Of a DNA stretch of 64,000 nucleotides, positions 59,926 to 64,000 are shown piece after piece. The stretch is from the NCBI GenBank assembly GCA_029263015.1, contig JAJCYI010000167.1, positions 1-64,000 of the forward strand, written 5' to 3'. The translations under genes were made by a program, and so were the position numbers. The stretch is from Saprospiraceae bacterium. Lineage in GTDB: Bacteria; Bacteroidota; Bacteroidia; Chitinophagales; Saprospiraceae. Every line of letters starts with the position of its first letter. Positions within the stretch are counted from its first letter, which is position 1. Below the pieces are notes generated by a model that was given only the letters and a program-made list of their open reading frames with translations, was not told the origin of the DNA and did not search any database.

Positions 59926-61299
59926 TCAAAGGCCGTATTTTTCCAAACGCCGATAAAGTGCAGCTCTCGTCAGCCCCAACTCATCGGCGGCGCGAGTAAT
60001 ATTGCCTTGGTGGCGGGTCATGGATTTTTGGATGGCCCATTTTTCCAGATCATCAAGATTATAGGACGGCAGGGCTGTTTCCCCTTCATCCTCGATTAGG
60101 TTTTGCAACATAAAATCCCCTGGCCCCAGACAATCTCCATCACAAAGGATGACAGCCCGCTCGACGGCGTGGCGAAGTTCCCGGATATTGCCAGGCCAGT
60201 TATAAGCCTGAAGCCTCTTGAGGGTTTCAGCAGCAAATCCCAAGCTAGGTTTTTGATATTTCCGGGCATACATTTTCAGGAAATGTTCTGCTAGTAAGGG
60301 AATGTCAGTAACCCGTTCACGAAGAGGAGGAAGCTGTATTTCCACGGTGTTGATTCGATACAGCAGATCCTGCCGGAAAGCCTTTTCCCGCACCTTCTCA
60401 TACAAAGGCACATTGGTCGCACAGACCAAGCGGATGTTGATTGGTGTGGGCTGCACTGCACCGACCCTTACCACTTCTCTGTTTTGTAAAACGGTGAGCA
60501 ATTTTGATTGCGACTGCATAACCAGGTTACCGATTTCATCCAAAAACAAGGTGCCACCACTTGCGGCCTCAAAACGCCCGGTACGATCCTCTTTGGCATC
60601 GGTGAACGACCCTCTTTTATGGCCAAACAGTTCGCTTTCAAAGAGCGAATCAGGAATGGCCCCCAAATCCACATTTATGAAAACTTCATCCGCCCGTAGT
60701 GACTGGCGGTGAATTGCACGAGCCACCAGTTCTTTCCCCGTGCCGTTTTCACCTAGGATCAAAACATCGGCATCCGTTTTCGCAACTTTGTCGATGGTTT
60801 GGAGCACCTGCTTCATGGCTGTTGACTGGCCCACCATTTCAGCGAATTTTTGATCCATATCGGCACTGAGCAATCGCTGCCGGGACTGTAATTGCTGAAC
60901 CTCCTGCTTTGATTGGCTGAGTTGTACAACAGCGTTGATGGTGGCAAGCAATTTCTCGTTGCGCCAAGGTTTTTCGATAAAATCAACCGCTCCGTTCTTC
61001 AGGCATTTTACTGCCACTTTCACATCGCCGTAAGCCGTTATCATAATGACATTGGCATTCGGATCAAGCTCCACCGCTTTTTTGAGCCACCGCATCCCTT
61101 CTGATCCACTAGTGTCCCCCTTGCGGAAATTCATGTCCAACAGGATGACGTTGGGTTCATGCTGCCGCATCATACGGGGCAATAAGTTAGGGTTACGCTC
61201 GGTGACAACTCTTTCAAAATGTTGTTTGAGAAATAGCTTAAGGGACAGGAGTATGTCTTCCTCATCATCTATTATAAGGATGGTCGCGTCTTTCTTCAT
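59926..61299 (-). CDS. Sigma-54-dependent NtrC-family response regulator
   Basis: From ATG 61299 (MKKDATILIIDDEED) the protein has 457 residues. The receiver domain's phospho-acceptor is Asp-55 (VILLDMNFRK). The AAA+ domain follows: Walker A ILGENGTGKE near residue 181, the sigma-54 contact loop GSFTDA (a variant of GAFTGA), Walker B GGTLFLDEIG, and the arginine-finger region. A Fis-type helix-turn-helix ends the protein (GNITRAADELGLTRAALYRR). It should activate sigma-54 promoters once phosphorylated by the kinase at 58552. The GSFTDA loop is a Bacteroidota-typical variant. The longer TTG-initiated frame to 61335 is not needed. Confidence 0.93.
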   Translation of the reverse strand: MKKDATILIIDDEEDILLSLKLFLKQHFERVVTERNPNLLPRMMRQHEPNVILLDMNFRKGDTSGSEGMRWLKKAVELDPNANVIMITAYGDVKVAVKCLKNGAVDFIEKPWRNEKLLATINAVVQLSQSKQEVQQLQSRQRLLSADMDQKFAEMVGQSTAMKQVLQTIDKVAKTDADVLILGENGTGKELVARAIHRQSLRADEVFINVDLGAIPDSLFESELFGHKRGSFTDAKEDRTGRFEAASGGTLFLDEIGNLVMQSQSKLLTVLQNREVVRVGAVQPTPINIRLVCATNVPLYEKVREKAFRQDLLYRINTVEIQLPPLRERVTDIPLLAEHFLKMYARKYQKPSLGFAAETLKRLQAYNWPGNIRELRHAVERAVILCDGDCLGPGDFMLQNLIEDEGETALPSYNLDDLEKWAIQKSMTRHQGNITRAADELGLTRAALYRRLEKYGL

Positions 61300-61405
61300 A
61301 AAATTGGTGCCGTCTTTTGTTTCTAAAAGGGACACAAGTTAGGACGAAAGGTGGTCTTAGAAATGGTTTTTAGGCAAGGAATGTGAAATGATGGATAAAA
61401 GCATA

Positions 61406-61438
61406 AAATGTGACACCTTTCAGAAAGGTGTCACATTT
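61406..61438. repeat. Palindrome AAATGTGACACCTTT
   Basis: Perfect 15-bp arms AAATGTGACACCTTT (61406-61420) and AAAGGTGTCACATTT (61424-61438) with a CAG loop. Its inner half GACACC matches the 12344 palindrome (GGTGTCACC). Confidence 0.65.
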
Positions 61439-61530
61439 GGGGACGCCAGAGCCACAGGTGATTGAATATCAACTAATTAAAATCAACACAGCCTAATACA
61501 CTATGCAAATAGTTTCTTTCCATTTTAGGC

Positions 61531-61599
61531 TTTCTCCAAGGGGTTTCAACCCCTTGTCGTCATATAAAAACAAGGGGTTGAAACCACTTGGAGGAGAAA
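61531..61599. repeat. AAGGGGTTTCAACCCCTT double hairpin
   Basis: The left arm CTCCAAGGGGTTTCAACCCC (61534-61553) and a right arm with CAAGGGGTTGAAACCACTTG (61571-61590) can pair with each other or fold separately. It lies in the 61300-61664 gap between the NtrC-type gene and the VOC gene, upstream of the latter's promoter box. Confidence 0.6.
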
Positions 61600-61631
61600 C
61601 CAAAAACACAACTTGTTTTTTACATGATCCT

Positions 61632-61639
61632 TATCTTTG
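61632..61639 (+). promoter_or_regulatory. -7 box for the VOC-family gene
   Basis: TATCTTTG (TAnnTTTG) lies 25 bases before ATG 61665, with TTG at 61613-61615 about 16 bases upstream. It shows that the in-frame start at 61503, which would lie upstream of the promoter, is wrong. Confidence 0.55.
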
Positions 61640-61664
61640 GCTTCAAATAATCAAAAAAAGATAT

Positions 61665-62078
61665 ATGCAACCATTCCACCTCGCATTCCCCGTCACCGTC
61701 CTGGACAAAACATTTGACTTTTACCACACCCTCCTCGGATGTCCAACTGGCCGTACTGCCGACCGCTGGATTGATTTCAATTTTTGGGGCAACCAAATCA
61801 CCGCACACCTCGTGGAGGACGTTGGCGAAAAAGCCCCCTCCAATCAAGTGGATGGCAAAAATGTGCCTGTAAAACACTTTGGTGCGATACTAGAAATGAC
61901 AGAATGGGAAGCACTTGCAAAGAAGTTGCAAGCATACGGCATTGAATTCGTGATCGAACCTTATGTCCGTTTTAAAGGAGAAGTTGGAGAGCAAGCGACT
62001 ATGTTTTTTTTAGACCCAAGTGGGAATGCCATTGAATTTAAATCTTTTAAAAATTTTGAACAGATTTTCGCTTCTTGA
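61665..62078 (+). CDS. VOC-family (glyoxalase/bleomycin-resistance-like) protein
   Basis: From ATG 61665 ([20 protein letters not shown]) the protein has 137 residues, the usual size for one VOC unit pair. The paired beta-alpha-beta-beta-beta motifs are visible: [20 protein letters not shown] and the C-terminal [20 protein letters not shown]. Metal ligands are plausibly His-5, then Glu-126 in the [11 protein letters not shown] motif. Members include glyoxalase I, dioxygenases and antibiotic-binding proteins; the substrate is unknown. It is the only plus-strand gene in this part of the window. Confidence 0.88.
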   Translation: MQPFHLAFPVTVLDKTFDFYHTLLGCPTGRTADRWIDFNFWGNQITAHLVEDVGEKAPSNQVDGKNVPVKHFGAILEMTEWEALAKKLQAYGIEFVIEPYVRFKGEVGEQATMFFLDPSGNAIEFKSFKNFEQIFAS

Positions 62079-62093
62079 CAAATCGATCTTTCG

Positions 62094-62939
62094 TCAAAAT
62101 TTACATTTCGAATTATCAGCTTGCACATTATACGATTTATAATTACTGGCCTTTTTATCCATACAGCCACATAAATCCAATAATTCTACTTTCCGGAATT
62201 CGACCGGATGACTTTCACTTTGCAAAGCAATATATCCCTCTGTAAGAGGCCGGCCATCTATTTTTATTTTTTCATCAAAATCATGAACAACCCCACCACC
62301 GATTTGTGGTTTCGTATATTCCATTACTAATTCACTTTCGACAAAATGCTGAATTAAAGAATCCCCTAAAACAATAAATTCCGTGGCAACCCACTGCTCT
62401 CCATGGTAGGTTTTAGATGTGGAATTAATACAATGATTGGTGAATAAAGTATCGCTCATATAAACATGCGTCCCTGGTGTACACAAATTAGCTGTCGGGC
62501 GATCGCCCTCCCCATTGCCTCCTAAAAACTGTGCTTCAATACTTATTGGAAAATCCTGATCTTTAGCCATGCTCGCCGCTGACTGAGAGTGCAACATCAC
62601 ACCGCTATTTCGCAATGCCCATCCTTCGCCACCACTCGCTTGCTCTCCCACAAAGCGGTACTCTATTTTTAATTTATAATGCGAATATTTATTTTTATGA
62701 ATAATATGGCCATAGCGGTAATTAAAAGTATCGTATGCTTCGTATTTAATTTTTATTACACTATTCTCCACATAAAATGTTTCACCAAAATTATCATTTA
62801 ATTCATACCCTCTTATTTTCACGTCCCAATTGTTCAGGTTTTCTCCATTAAATAATGGAAGCCATTCTTCTTTGTTTGGGTCATAATTATTGCAACTAAA
62901 AAAGAAAATAACTGAAAATAAAAAAAGAAGGAATTTCAT
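62094..62939 (-). CDS. DUF1080 (3-keto-disaccharide hydrolase-like) lipoprotein
   Basis: From ATG 62939 (MKFLLFLFSVIFFFSC) the protein has 281 residues with the lipobox FFFSC. The body is a concanavalin-like DUF1080 domain (WLPLFNGENLNNWDVKIRGY, then GWALRNSGVMLHSQSAASMA and IEAQFLGGNGEGDRPTANLC, ending HPVEFRKVELLDL). The C-terminal segment CGCMDKKASNYKSYNVQADN is the Cys-rich motif seen in many Bacteroidota surface lipoproteins. It probably hydrolyses or binds sugar derivatives at the outer membrane. No sugar-use genes are nearby. Confidence 0.88.
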   Translation of the reverse strand: MKFLLFLFSVIFFFSCNNYDPNKEEWLPLFNGENLNNWDVKIRGYELNDNFGETFYVENSVIKIKYEAYDTFNYRYGHIIHKNKYSHYKLKIEYRFVGEQASGGEGWALRNSGVMLHSQSAASMAKDQDFPISIEAQFLGGNGEGDRPTANLCTPGTHVYMSDTLFTNHCINSTSKTYHGEQWVATEFIVLGDSLIQHFVESELVMEYTKPQIGGGVVHDFDEKIKIDGRPLTEGYIALQSESHPVEFRKVELLDLCGCMDKKASNYKSYNVQADNSKCKF

Positions 62940-62972
62940 TATGTTTGTTTTTAAATTCATAAATCATAAATT

Positions 62973-63680
62973 TCAACACCTCGCTATTTTTCGTTTTTTT
63001 CCGAGCCGGCCAGCATCTATTATTTTCTGGATATACGGCCCAGCAGGTGGCACTTTGCAGGCAGTGCCGCCCATTTCTACATTTACCTTTCCGATAGCTT
63101 CAGCGGTTTCGGAAGCTTTGCTTGTTAAGGCTGGCACATAAGCTCCAGCCGCTATTACAAAGCCATTCATGGTATACCTCACTCTATTCTTAGAATCGTG
63201 GATCGTATTTTTTATTCGATCCAATAAGCTACTTAAAACATTAATATCCAATTCTTCATCTTGTTTTATGGACATTAAACCAGAAAGTGTTGCCCATCCT
63301 GACGAGGCAATGTTTTCTTTATCGGACTCGATCCACTCCATCGCCATCTCAAACCCATGTTTACTTTCAGCAGCAATCGCGGCAACAGCATATTCACTGA
63401 GAAAATACCAATATGCTTTTTTTACCCAGTTGTTCAAGTCTTTTTTGGTAATTTTATTTTCATCTCCTATCAAACCCGCCAAATACATGGCATCGCTATT
63501 CCCAGTATTAAAAAGCTCCAGCGACAATTCGTGGTTCTTTTTTGTTTTTTTAATGATCTTTTTCATATCACCGACTTTCACACCCCAAAATGGTTCTTTC
63601 GCACCGTGTCTCATCAAGACTTTTTTAGTGCCGGCATTGCCATACCCTTTTAATTCGTCGAGAATTTCTTGTACTGTCAT
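62973..63680 (-). CDS. AlkD-like DNA alkylation repair protein
   Basis: The 235-residue protein matches the HEAT-like repeat glycosylase family. It opens MTVQEILDELKGYGNAGTKK, then VLMRHGAKEPFWGVKVGDMK, and has the helix block (AYWYFLSEYAVAAIAAESKH). The C-terminal region reads GFVIAAGAYVPALTSKASET. AlkD-type enzymes remove alkylated purines by flexible DNA binding without base flipping into a deep pocket. It is cytosolic, no signal peptide. It lies 33 bases upstream of the DUF1080 gene on the same strand, but a functional link is not evident. Confidence 0.88.
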   Translation of the reverse strand: MTVQEILDELKGYGNAGTKKVLMRHGAKEPFWGVKVGDMKKIIKKTKKNHELSLELFNTGNSDAMYLAGLIGDENKITKKDLNNWVKKAYWYFLSEYAVAAIAAESKHGFEMAMEWIESDKENIASSGWATLSGLMSIKQDEELDINVLSSLLDRIKNTIHDSKNRVRYTMNGFVIAAGAYVPALTSKASETAEAIGKVNVEMGGTACKVPPAGPYIQKIIDAGRLGKKRKIARC

Positions 63681-63700
63681 TTTTTAGAAATTAGAAATTA

Positions 63701-63721
63701 CCTGCCTGCCGGCAAGACAGG
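63701..63721. repeat. CCTGCC...CAGG palindrome inside a GAAATTA repeat
   Basis: CCTGCCTGCCGGCAAGACAG followed by G interrupts a GAAATTAGAAATTA simple repeat, which continues after it. This is the third palindrome of this kind lying inside a simple repeat (compare 20314-20329 and 43170-43189). It lies just upstream of the AlkD-like gene. Confidence 0.6.
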
Positions 63722-63761
63722 GAAATTAGAAATTATTCAACCCAATCAATTGCCGAAGGTT

Positions 63762-64000
63762 TCAAAATTTATTATTCCAATATTTATTATTTACCACCCG
63801 AACCAATCTTAACCCTATTACTACAACCAACAATACTACCAGTGGTATATATTCAGATTCCGTGGTCGCCCTTTTCACATAACTCCGTATAAATATATAC
63901 CATATCCAATATCCTCCTACCGTGTGCAAAATAGTCCATTGTTTTTTTGACAAGTATTTTGAAAAAGCAGAAAAAGAAGTCAGCAGCATCAATACCAAAA
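63762..64000 (-). CDS. Membrane protein fragment (ferric-reductase-like TM region?), truncated by window end
   Basis: The open frame continues past the window end, so this is only the C-terminal part (about 79 residues) of a gene. It has two or three membrane segments (LTSFSAFSKYLSKKQWTILH, VGGYWIWYIFIRSYVKRA, YIPLVVLLVVVIGLRLVRVV). The KQWTILHTVGGYWIWYIF segment resembles the K-W-x-x-L-H-x-x-x-Y histidine pattern of ferric-reductase-like membrane domains. The assignment is weak and needs the missing part. Confidence 0.45.
   Translation of the reverse strand, partial: LVLMLLTSFSAFSKYLSKKQWTILHTVGGYWIWYIFIRSYVKRATTESEYIPLVVLLVVVIGLRLVRVVNNKYWNNKF

Noticed and set aside
61503-61664. Longer start for the VOC-family protein
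   Set aside because: The added residues are encoded by the double hairpin at 61531-61599 and lie upstream of the -7 box at 61632.

Overview
The window looks like a chromosomal segment of a Bacteroidota bacterium, most plausibly from the Saprospiria (Saprospiraceae or Haliscomenobacter-like). I infer this from proteins with type IX secretion (T9SS) C-terminal sorting domains, a PorP/SprF - OmpA - giant PKD adhesin cassette, a TonB-dependent receptor with a carboxypeptidase-like N-terminal domain, LytS/LytTR and NtrY/NtrC-type two-component pairs, and -7 promoter boxes of the Bacteroidota form TAnnTTTG. I see no rRNA, tRNA or CRISPR array. Base composition looks even and I see no prophage.

Layout. 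1-2600: a truncated HNH nuclease gene with its small partner, and an MsbA-type ABC exporter. 2.6-7.5 kb: an alpha/beta hydrolase, then a BlaI-type repressor with an unusual BlaR1-like protease carrying four TonB-C-like domains and a sorting-type tail, and a Uma2-family protein. 7.5-20.3 kb: a membrane MutS-like ATPase, secreted beta-propeller and collagen-like proteins, a small T9SS cargo protein, and a two-gene unit of unknown function. 20.3-31.4 kb: a helical stress-type protein, an IS200/REP-type transposase bracketed by palindromes, and the adhesin - OmpA - PorP/SprF cassette (minus strand). 32.4-41.5 kb: a glycosyltransferase, a TIGR02757 protein, a long LEA-like protein, a TonB-dependent receptor, a TPR protein and a LytS/LytTR pair. 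41.5-48.4 kb: a ParE/RelE-type toxin-antitoxin pair, two membrane glycosyltransferases, a class A penicillin-binding protein and a secreted protein. 48.5-54.6 kb: an MscS channel, a hydrolase, a membrane-anchored protein of unknown function and a large FtsX-type permease. 55-64 kb: a BatC-like TPR protein with two lipoproteins, an RluA pseudouridine synthase with a DUF4834-like protein, an NtrC/NtrY-type pair, a VOC protein, a DUF1080 lipoprotein, an AlkD-like repair protein and the end of a membrane protein.

The most unusual content is between the genes. Five foldback elements of about 146-167 bp (31834-31994, 33177-33339, 54767-54929, 58197-58363, 58361-58516) share a central GCATAG...CTAYG core but have different terminal arms that still pair within each copy. 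A separate 109-bp foldback at 3484-3592 is flanked by a 12-bp direct repeat that looks like a target-site duplication. At least four further palindrome families are scattered through the gaps. Several of them touch or supply stop codons, one lies in frame inside a glycosyltransferase gene, and one brackets the Y1 transposase. No element in the first group encodes a protein, so they are candidates for a non-autonomous mobile element or structured-RNA family.
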